Positions 38,001 to 50,000 of a DNA stretch of 64,000 bases are shown in pieces; position 1 is the first letter of the stretch; the number at the start of each line of letters is the position of its first letter. The position numbers were made by a program, and so were the translations under genes. The DNA comes from Branchiostoma floridae. Lineage: Eukaryota > Chordata > Leptocardii > Amphioxiformes > Branchiostomatidae. The notes beneath the pieces are model-generated. The model did not search any database. It had not been told where the DNA came from and worked only from the letters and a program-made list of their open reading frames with translations. The DNA lies in assembly GCF_000003815.2 (NCBI RefSeq), contig NC_049986.1:4862556-4926555 (forward strand), given 5' to 3'.

Positions 38001-41000
38001 ATTGTTGCTAATTATCCAGTAACTTTCCGATATAACGCCTTATTGTTACAGTTAGTTACATCTCTGTTTTGTTCGCTAAACTAAGACCCCGGCCAAGGTT
38101 TTATAACAAATTTAACACTGTGTTATAACTTGATCGACAGAGCCTCGGAAGATATACTGCATATGTTTCCGCAGATAATGGGAATAACCAATGATGATTA
38201 GATATGATTATTAGCTCGTACTTACTTTTACTGCAGGTAGGGGGCTTGGCTGACCAGACACCGTGTTGGCAGGCGATGCTGGTCGGTCCAGTCAGACTAT
38301 ATCCTTCTTCACAGGAGAAAGAAACAACGTCTCCCTCCCGGTGATCTTGTCCGCTCAATCTGACATACTCGTCTACATCTAGCATGGAGCAGGTTTCTGG
38401 AAGACGCATTGATATTAAAAACAATTTGTGATGAATCACATGGACAGATTTTAGGAAAAACGCTCACCTGACGCCGACTTAAGCAAGATTTAAAATGGAA
38501 AGAACACATACATCTCTACAGTACATTCAATGTGTAAAGGGTCTTATTGTTGTTATTGTATGCAGGTCAGGATTCAGCAGCCCTGTAATATGTGCAATGA
38601 TAGGCCATGTTGACTTTATTACATGGAAAGTAGATTCCCTCAATTTAGACACATGAGTAGCACTGACAAGTTTATATTCCTCATGCGTTTTGACAAACCA
38701 ACCATAGCTAAACCCATACAGTCCTACACCATTACCAAGAAGCGAGAAGAAGCCGAACTTCTGTGTTAGACAAGATTTGTGATACTTTTATAAAAATCGA
38801 TAATCTTTATTGCAAGCTCATGCCCGAAGACTAATTGCAAATAACCAAGAAATAATGAGCACAACTCAGATTATGAAGCACAACTTCATAGTATAAAACC
38901 TTTTATCAATATCCTCCAAATTTCAAATCATTGCAGAATTTTCACAACAATGTTGATAGCACCGAATCACTGTGGTCACCTGTTACTAGGAATTGGTGGC
39001 TCGTGTCCCTAAATATACAACCAGTACAAAACAGCCACACAACTGTCATACACATAAGAAATAAAGCTTCACAAAACACTGCAAATATTGGTCTTCAAAT
39101 GTTTGTTGAGTAGAAAACCGGCCATAGAAAAACAACATAAGCATCACCGCCGTTGTTTTCCCCAGGGAGTGTGGCCCCGCAGGTGGCAGACGAGCGAACG
39201 CCCAAAAGATTTGTTACTCTAACAAATGATTCGTACCGTCTATATAAGTGAAACTTCACAGAGTGATGTCGAATATGTTTCCCAATACGTACACAGAGTT
39301 TTTTTTTTGTTGTGATTTTGGCGTTGTCGTTTCTCATATGATTTTGTGAGTCGGACCGCCGCATTCAGTGCATTTCGCCCATTTCCCATGAAAACACGAC
39401 CTGGATTGTGAAAGATTTAGCCCTCCTCGCGGGAGACAAGAAGCACGCACAATCACAATTCTACTGTCAAAAGAATGCTAATACATCATAACATCAGAAT
39501 TTTTATTCATGTTTGTCTAAATTGGTCACCAACTTCCGAAGAGAGCAAATTCCAAAAGCGGGGCAAGTTAGGGAGCACTGTCCAACGCAGTTCAAAATCG
39601 GAATTCATATTCACGATAACGTCCTCGGTGTTTGCCAGTTGTAACGCGGAGGGTAAAGGGTCCATGAACAGTATGGATGCCTTCCTTATTCAAGTATGGT
39701 ATCTAGATGAATGTGTTAAAACTTAATTGATCAAAACTTGTTTTTGACCACTCTTTGGCAACTAGTGATGGATACAATCTTAATTTAACAGTATTGACAG
39801 ATAAGTTGTGAAGGGAAGTTTGAACATACATGTTTGAGAGCCTTTTATATGTTTTGACTTGTTGTGACCTGTACTTAGCTCGGTTGGGCAAAGCTGTACA
39901 ATAAAGGTCTTCATTCATTTATATGAATGATATCCGCGCGCTCATCAAGTTTCGTCGGTTTCCAAAACTTAATTTCGACCATACTGAAAATCGCACAAAC
40001 CAGCCGCAAAGTGATCAAATATATATGCTGTAAATTCAAAAAAAGGAAAACGATACCTTCGCCGAAGAATGCCAAAAAAAACAATCCCAAAGTCAAAGAA
40101 AAAATGTAGAGAAATGCAAATAAAGAATACTTTGTTAGCTATACCATACACAGCACCATTAGTTCAATCTTGCCTTGGCAGGAGGAGTACCTCTGGGGAG
40201 CTACCAAAGCACAACACGGCTGGATTTCAGGGTAGCCCACGTAGATTTCAGGAATACTTTTTCATATTATATAATTTCGGAAGTAAATAATTCACATCAA
40301 AGACGAACACACACAGATTCTCTTCACAACCCGCCATTGTTCTTATCACTCACCCTCAACAGTGACATAGATGGCGTTACTGGATCCATCGAATGTCTCG
40401 CAGAGATACAGCCCTGTATCCCCTGCCTGTAAGTTGGTCATGAGAAGTCGCTGCCATAACGTCTCCCCGACACGCATTTGTGTATGGCGGATAGTAGTTC
40501 TGCCAGCCATCTTCCAACGCGGATTGTAGTAGCTAGGCAAGGTGTTAATGCAGTCCAACTGGAGATCCTGACCTGGTCGAGCCAAAACGACCTGGCTCAC
40601 GGCGACAGTTGGCCATACCTTTACTTTGTGTACGTGGCTGTACGGAAACTCTGCAATATAGAGAGCGGAAGTTTGTCCCAATCAGGAAAGAAAAACATAC
40701 TTTGATTTGGCATGATGTGGAAACCGAGACTATTTTTTCTATTTACGGTACGCCGTAAATAACTTCACCGGGTTGACAAGGGGGAGGGGGGATACAAGCT
40801 GAGCCACGTTTGGGACCACATTCTTGCTGCTGCAGCGCCACCTACATCGGCTATAAGTAGCAGCAAGAAGTAATTTCCAGTCATTCTACCCTGGTGATGG
40901 TGTCTGATAGACATCGAAACGTTGGAAGTAAATACTCCTTGGTTGTGCCTAAATAACCTTGTGTATATACGGTACTATTTCATGGTTTTGGTATTACGTA

Positions 41001-44000
41001 GAAAAAAACATTATCAAATGGAAGTTAACTCACATGTGCATGTGCTTACAAAAATTGCGCCATGTATATAATGTGCGATGTTTGAGTGGCTGATGCCCAC
41101 TGTATGTAGAAGTACATTTCCCAATAAAATCTTACCGTTTGAACAAGGTGAGTCCAGGTTGACATTACACGCTGTTGTAACGCACACAGGAAGTCTGGTC
41201 TGCCACACTCCATCCAGACATCGGACCTTGTCAGGGCCCTCCATCCGATAGTTCTTTTCGCAGATGTACGTGACTGTCGCCAGGTGAACAGCTCTTTCCG
41301 GCAGTTCTCTGTCGGCATTGGTTACCACTGGCGGCCAGCCTTCACAGGATTCTACACAATAGGTAATGTTATAATAACTTTATTGCACAGCAATTGTCCA
41401 AAGTATTTACTGATACATAATTAAAGTTTCATAAAGCTCGTTACCTATATAATGAAAGTGTGTTCAGTATGGGAAGAGAATGAGCTTTTACTTTTATTAT
41501 TGGAATTTCTAACGTGCATTATATCTCTTACCAAATTAGACTTCACTGACGTGGCCCAAGAAAGTATGTGATACAAAAGATGATGAAGAATTGATTTGAT
41601 GTCATCTTCTTTCGAAATTGACATAATGCCTGTCAACGTGTGGAGATAAGTCTAAATAAAAATCCACTGAACTCAGACGTGAGGTGAAGGTGTTTTAAAA
41701 GAAAAAAGAGTATAGGGAGTTATCAAAGAAGAAGAAACGAGAATGTCATCAACAGGTTATCAACCAACTGACTGTCTTCTTTGAGGGAAGAAAATTCAAA
41801 CGCCTTTTGGAACTTGTCGAAGAAACTGAAATCAGAGAAAACACAAGAGCCAAGTTCTCAAATAACATACTAGTAGTTGAAACATTTTGATAGAATAGAC
41901 AAATAACATGGTTGAAACATTTTGATAGAATAGACAAATATTTAATCAGTGACTCAGAAACTTCAATTGATAACTCGAAAAATGTCCAAAGTCATATTCC
42001 ATCCCTTCTCCCCTCTACGGAGAATTTTTTTACAGATTCTCAGATAACCGCCAAAGAACTGGATTTAGCCATCTCCAAACTAAAAAAATAAAAAAATCTA
42101 GTGGTAATGTTGTTTGGTTACAAACGAAATGTGGTAAACCAATCCCACAAAAACCACTACTCCATCTCTTCAACTCATGTTTCCAAAATGGATACTTTCC
42201 CAAAGGTGGTCACTTAGTAATATACATCAATCCCAGACAACTACCATCATGAGTTGTCTGGGGAAATTATTCTCTTCCGTTTTAAATACTCGTCTTGTGA
42301 ACTGTGCAGAACAGAACAGCCTTTCCAAGCCTCAACAGGCAAGTTTTAGAAAAATTATAGAACATCTTATAATCTTTTCATATTTCAAAAGTACCTTAGT
42401 AAGCAAATGTTTCAGTCAAAATTCACGTCTTTACGCATGCTTTGTTGATTTCAGCAATGCTTTCGACTCTGTTTGGCGAGAGGGTCTCCTGTCCAAATTA
42501 AATAATCTTGGAATAGGACGAAATTTCTACCAACAATAAAAGAGATATATTTCAAAACTTATAAATTAAAACCAACAATCATCTTATGAAAAACATTAAT
42601 TTTGTAATTAACTGCAGTGTTTGATTTGTTTATGAGTGATATAGTATCTGAATTTGATAACTTTTCTTGCAATGCTTCTGTTCTGTACAAAATGAACGTG
42701 CCATGTCGTTTATATGCCGATGACTTGGTAATCTTCTCAGAATCCCAACAAGGTTTGTGGTCCTCCCTACATAGAATAGAACAATATTGTAAATCCTGGA
42801 AGATAAAGGATAACCTGAAAAAGACAAAAGCTATGGTATTTGCAAAGGGAGGCCACTTATCGAAAGATTGTTGTTTTTTTATTTGACAAAATTTAGAATT
42901 AGTAGCATCCTATTGTTATCTAGGCATTGTTGTAACCTCAGCTGGCACATTCCAAGCCAACAGCAAATATTTTTTACAGCAAAGGATTGAAAGCTTTATT
43001 TGGAATTAGACAATCATTAGACAAAGCAGGCGCACCTGACCATTACCACTTAAAAACAAGAATGAGGCCTTTGTCGCTTGATCTGATAATTTATGCAAAT
43101 AAGGACCTCATTTGCATAATTAATGTTCAACGATGTTCACCTGTACATAACTTCCAAATGCTACAAGTAAGAAGTTCTCGTCATTTACCACAATGACATT
43201 ATAGCATTTTCTCATTAATTATGCAAATTAGGTCTTTATTTTGCATAATTCATCAATATTCTTCTCTTTCTCAGTTACAAAGGTCACATGTTGTAATGGT
43301 CCTATAATTGAGCTGAGCATGATTAGACAATTTCCCAATCAATTATGCAAATTAGCTTCCAATCTGCATAATTGATATGTAATTATATATATATCCACAT
43401 ACCAAAAATCATAACAATCCGTCAACCCCTTCTTGAGTTATTCCCTTTTAAAGCCTGACACTAAACCTGTCCTGCAGTTTCAAAACAAGCCGCTAGGGGG
43501 CCCAAACCTAGACTACTTACTCACGGCATCAAGAGCTGTCTACCACTTAAAATTCATAGCCGCAGCATGTCCAGAACTCGAGATATCAAAGCAGGAAGTT
43601 CCGCTGCAGTACCGTAACAGGCCGCTATGGGGCCCAAAATCTTATCGTTTCGTTATCGTCTCAACAAGACCTACATACATACTGAATATCAATACAATCC
43701 ATTTCAGGCGTTCTCGAGTTATGGTGGTCTTCTGCAAACACACACACATGCAAACGCTACCCAAAATATAACCTTCTTGGCGAAGGTAACTAACCTATTT
43801 TGCTCTATGGATATGAAATATGGGGTCATTGGAAAGTCCTAAATTTTGTTCTATTGAAACAGTGCACAAAGAAATTAATGTTACGAAAACTGCATCTAAC
43901 CTTGCTCTACGCGCTGAATTTGGGAGGTATCCTATCCAACTGGGGGTCTCTCTAAACGCCATCAAATATCTCATCAGAATTCAGCAGAACGTGCACGTGC

Positions 44001-47000
44001 CAGCTGAGAGTCTGCAGGCACATGCTCTTTTATGTCGGGTAAATCTAGATTCATCAGGTACTAATTGTTGGGGATCTGGTGTCCGCAAAACTTTGGATGA
44101 GTGTGGTTACCCTTTTGTTTGGCAAGCCCCTCAATTAACAGCTTCAAACTTATCCCACCTCATTTCTACAATCCACCAGAGTCTGAAGGATATCTATTTT
44201 CAGAATTTCCTATCCTAACCAACATCAAAAACGATAATAAAGGTGCAAGTGCGAAAAAACAAACTCCGAACGTACAGACTACTCAAGTCCACATATAATG
44301 AAGAGCAGTATTACAAACATTCGGCACAGAACTACCATTGCTAAACTAAGAATCAGTTGCCACAAACTACGAATTGAATCAGGTAGGCACAACCGCACTC
44401 CTCTAGAACAAAGAGTCTGACAATTTTGTACTTCTAAAATGGTAGAAGATGAAGTACACTTCATTGCAGATTGTAATTTTCAAAGATAGAAATACTCTAC
44501 TTAGTTACATAGAAAGTAGATTTCCTGAGTAGCACTGACAAGTTTATATTCCTCATTCGTTTTGACAAACCGACCATAGCTAAACCCATACACATACAGT
44601 CCTACATTTTCACCATTACCAAGAAGCGAGAAGAAGCCGAACTTATGTGACTAGATCTGTGATACTTCTACATGTATATGTATATATGTTTTGTCTTGTT
44701 GTGACCTGTACTTAGCTCGGTTGGGCCCAAATGTATGTACAATGAAGTTCTTCATTCATTGATTCAATATTCTGCCAACTACCCGTCTGGGCCAAATCCT
44801 TGCACCTTGCACAACTGGGTCATGTTTTTTGTGATATAGGAAAATATATCAAAGAAGGTTTTGACATTAGAAATTCCCCAAATGATTGTAAAAGCCTCCA
44901 ATAATTGTAAGAAACTTATCCCATACTACAACTCCTGTATTAGTTAGTTAAGCCTTAAGTTAAGTTATAGCACTGTAGTTATGTAGATGCCATACTTTGT
45001 ACCTCGTACAATTGTTGTGCAATAAAGTTATATATGTTTTTTGTGTCTGTCAAAATTTTAACGGAACACCCAGACGTTTGTCATGTGACACAGTACAGTG
45101 CAATACACCTTTCTCACGCGGCGGCCATGATAGATCTAAAACGAGTTCAATGCAGCAAACAAAAGACTGTCCATCATAATTAGCAGTTCAGCCAATGATA
45201 GCCTGCCAATTAGGAAAGTGACCAATAAGCGAATGACTGCAAATCCATCAAAAATTTGCAATATTATGTTTTTGTTTTGCATCTCTTATGAGACTATGAG
45301 ATCAGTCTACACTACTCTAAATCGCTACATCTTTCAGTGCATAACACTACTTGTAATATTTATTATTCTATCTTGTATTATGAAAAAGTGTGTGGTTTGG
45401 GGGAAAACTAAATGGAACCTGATTTTAGAAATAAGTTTTGTCTGTTTGCCTCATTGACCTCATCTTCGATCTATCATGGCCGCCGCGTGAGAAAGGTGTA
45501 TAGCGGGTCTATGAGAACCTTGCTTGGGAGAGAGAGTAATGTAAATCTACCGGCTGGGCTGTTTTGTTTTCTAAAGCCAGTAAAGAACAATAACTGGCTG
45601 TCTTCTGTGGTAGTGGAAAAGCAGAAGGAATACAGTTAAGCGAAGTAATGTGTCGTGGAACTCTAGTTATATTTCTACCGATGACTGCACCTACTGTGAC
45701 ATTGCGGATATTCTCCATCCCAGACACCCTCCAAAGTACATGTCCTTGTCGCTGAACCAAAAAGCTCGTACCCTTCCTCACAACTGTAATAGACTGTAGT
45801 GTCGTATCCTGTCCCGCCCGTTCTGTCCATCCTGCGGATACTGTGAGCGGGGATTCCTGGGTCCCCACAGTCAACAGCTGTAGGAAAACACGTCTGAAGT
45901 AAGTTTAACATGGCTGAGCCATAAGCATGGTTTACACGCGTTTCCGGAGTCGACTTAGCGGGGTCTGTGTGAACCGAAATTTAGGTCTCATTTATTAATG
46001 ATTTGAGTAATTTCGAGACCATGCCCAAGTCGGTCTTGCGGGGGAAAATTCGTGTTATATAATATGGTTTGACTTCTTCTGTCGAGGCAGCGGAGGACGA
46101 ATTTACTCACATCTTCCATTTGCACCCTTTGATTAGCGCTTATTATCCAGGTCTTATTTTATATCTAGCTGCTGTTTCCATATGTACAGGTCATCATCAT
46201 CAATCACATAGCAATACCAAGAACATTTCTTAAATATAACATTACATTACAAACAGCTACGGTGAAAAACGTCACTCAAACACGAGCAGACGACATCCCA
46301 AACTACATACGAGTGCAGTAAAGGGATACAGCTGCGAACAGACATCACATCAACAAACTACAAAGTAATACTTCGTCGGAGGCTACCCTTCGTCCTGTAG
46401 TAACAAGCAGAGATTAAATACACACCTTTACAGCTGGGCTGGTGTCCGCTCAACTGCCCATCGCTGCCACACCTGCTCTGTTCTGAACCGTCCACCAGAG
46501 CGAAGCCTTCATCACAGAAGTACTGTACTGCATGGCTGTAAGTGAAATCACTGCCCATCCAATGGCCGTTAGGTAAAGCCGGCGGCTGGCCGCAGTCTAC
46601 AGCTTTAAAGAGTGAACACAATAGTTGTCTTTAAGCTCCCTTTACAAATCAAGAATTTAGCTCGGCAGAGTTGTTGGCGAGCTCCAAATGGACATTTTCG
46701 GCCGGAGTATGACCGGCGCTTTGGCGATTATGCGGACCTCGAGCGAATTTTTGCAGCTCGGCCGGCGTTTGCGGGGCACTTGCAGCTGTGCTTAATTTCA
46801 GCGAGGCCTCGGCGGCGAGCGTTGAGCTCGGAGAGCTCGTCAATGGGTTGCCTGTAGCTCGACCGGAGCTTGTCCGAGCAATGGTCAAGACTTGGCCAAT
46901 ACTCGGGCGGCAACCCGCCGGTTTTTGACTCTCTTTTTTTCGGTCGGAGTTTGCCCGAACTCTTAAGCCTCGCGCCAGACTCGTTCGGGCTTCCTGCAAT

Positions 47001-50000
47001 AACCGGACGATATTCCGTCCGACTTTAAACTAGTTTGGCGTGCTTTGGGCGAGCGTTGTGCTGGTGTCGCTGGGAGCTTGGGAGGGCTCCGGCAGAATTT
47101 TAACTGTCACCTAATCAATTTGACACCTGTGTTGAACACGTGACCTTTGTTTTGGCCTCTCATCTTTGATAAAAAGTTTGTTCCGAAATATAAGATAAAT
47201 AAAGACTACTGTATGAACTTTTCTAAAACAAAAAAGCTGCGTACCTTTTATTTATAATGTAAGGCAATTGGACACAAGGACAGTACTTCCTATCTTTCTT
47301 TTTGGTATAGGTTTGAATGTGTTAGATCATATATTCTTGTCTAAAGGCTTCCAGTCTGAAACTCCGATGGCCTTTGCCGGCCTTCGCTCGAGGTTCGCCC
47401 AAGGTTCGCCCGAGCTTTGCCCGAGGTTCGCCCGATGTCAGCTTTGTCATTATTATTGTATTATGGTGAATCAGACTGGTTTGTTCACTTTGTGGCTCTT
47501 GTGGTAGTTTTTAGATTGGTGTGTCACATCATTCCTGTTGATATCATTGTTTTCAGTGAGCCCATCCAATCCACTCATGACCTACATATATCTCGCAACT
47601 CAGAAATTGAATTTTACACAAATATTGGCTTTTCAAAAGGTTAGTCAGTTCTGACTTCGTTCATGTTCAAGACACAGTACAATCTCATTAACAAATTATA
47701 ATCAGTTGTCTTGGACGGACGTCGGACGGGCTCCGTCCATTTGTAAAGGGGGCAGATTTTCAGCGAAAAATACAGCCGATACTCGGGCGATGTTGAAATT
47801 CGGAGAGCTCTCACCGATCTACAAATTCGGCCGGTGTCCGCATGAATTATAAAGACGGCTTTATTACAATTCATGCGGACGCCGGTAGCCCTGCCAAGCT
47901 TCCAGTGACACCAGCACGACGCTCGCCCGAAGCAAGCCCAACTTGTCAAAAGTCGGACGGAATATCGTCCGGTTATTGCAGGAAGCCCGAACGAGTCTGG
48001 CGCAAGGCCGAAGAGTTCGGGTAAACTCCGACTAAAAAAAAAAAGAGTCTAAAACCGTCGGATTTTCACCCGAGTGTTGGCCAAGCCTTGGCCATTGCTC
48101 GGACAAGCTCCCGTCGAGCTACAGGCAACCCATTGACGAGCCCTCCGAGCTCAACACTAGCCGCCGAGGCCTCGCTAAAATTAAGCGCAGCTGCAAGTGC
48201 CCCGCAAACGCCGACCGAGCTGCTAAAAATCGCGTCATGCAACGATTGAAGACCGATAGGCGAGCACAGACCTAGTTATTAATCATTGAGCGCAAATCGG
48301 ATGGCGATCGCCCGTCAGCCGGGAGACGTTCGGGCGACGTTTGTTTACAAATATTGAATTTATGGGAATGTGAGGTTAATTCTGCCATTGTGTCATTTCT
48401 ATTATGCTCGCGTATTCCATTCAATGGTTAAAAAGATTCCGACAACAAAATAAGCAAAATTTATTGATATCTTAACTTTTTTAGGAACGTTTTGTGTTAC
48501 CTTGTCCGCGTGCAAGATGTCATGGGAGGTTCATTATCATAGATTTATTCACCGTCGATCACACGAGGCTCGCTTATATGTGATAGGGACAGTTTTGGGG
48601 CGACAAATTCGCAAGACCCTCTGAAGATTTTAAAATTTGCCGACCTTCCTGCGATCACAAAGTACGTCCGAAGATCGTATATGTGACGGAGGTTTTACTA
48701 CAATTTACAAACGATTTACTGCATTCATCGCGCAAAATACTGGAACCTGGACCTGATTCAGTATGTGAATGAACGATACTGAAAACAATGGTCCATTTCC
48801 CGACAAAGAAAGATGTTTTGTGGAGTATTTGCCTACAACTGGCGTTTTAAAACCCTGCAAGGCTAACTGCCCCTGTATGATTCACTGTAAACTAGAGTTC
48901 GGCGACCTCATACCTCCATGAAATATTTAGAGCTTTTGTAAATTTCATGCACATTAACATAATTTATGCATGATGTTGTTCATCATTGACTAACGTACAC
49001 ATGTCACAATTATAAAATTCCCATCATTAATCATAAAGCAGTTTTGCAATTTTTACATAAATTATGCAAATAAGTTCCTCATTACCATATTTGGTATCTG
49101 CTTATATTCCACCTATCATAATTAACAAGTGTTACATTTATCGCAGTACAACTATTGCAAACAATGGAATTATACAATTTCCTCATTGATTATGCACGGG
49201 CCGAATACACTACCACTGTGCTACGCGGCCCCACTATGCCCCCTCATTTGCATAACATGCATATCATTATGAACATCTTTGCCCAAGCTACCTGCATGCC
49301 TAAAATGATGCCAATCCGTCAATCCTTTCTGCAGTCTTGACAAAATTGCCCCTGTAGTTCCGAAATTAAATGTTAGGAGACTGCAACCTGCCCCACTTAG
49401 TCATGACACTGCAAGCTATCTACCAGCCAAATGTCAAGACCATATCATGTCCGAGACAAGAGATAAATAGAAAAAAACTGCTATAATATAATATCCTCAT
49501 TAATTATGCAAATTTACTCCTATTTTGCATAATTCGCATTTCATTTTGTCTAAGGTATCTACATACCAAAAATCATGAAAATCCGTTGTTCCCTTCTTAA
49601 GTTATCGTCTTCAGAGGCTTTTAACAAAAATGCCCCTGCTATCCCAAGACTAGTCACTAGGGGGCCCAAACTTACGTCACTTATTTCTGAGCACAAAAGC
49701 TATCTTATACTTAAAATTCGTGACAATAGATTGTTCAGAGCACGAGATAGCAAACCCGGAAGTTGCGCTGCAGTACCAAGGGAAGCCGCTAGGGGGTCCA
49801 AAATCTAATCCTTTCCAGCTTTTATCACGCCCTACCACCCTACCAAGTATGAAACCAATTCACTCAGCCGTTCTTGAGTTATCTTGTTTACACACATACA
49901 GACAGACAAACGCAGGGTAAAATATAACCTCCATGACATTTCATGGAGGTAAATATAACCTCCATGACATTACATGGAGGTAAATATAACCTCCATGACA

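Noticed and set aside
46612-48024. Open frames in the CpG-rich region, possible gene
   Set aside because: They coincide with the arms of a foldback element and have no splice or domain support.
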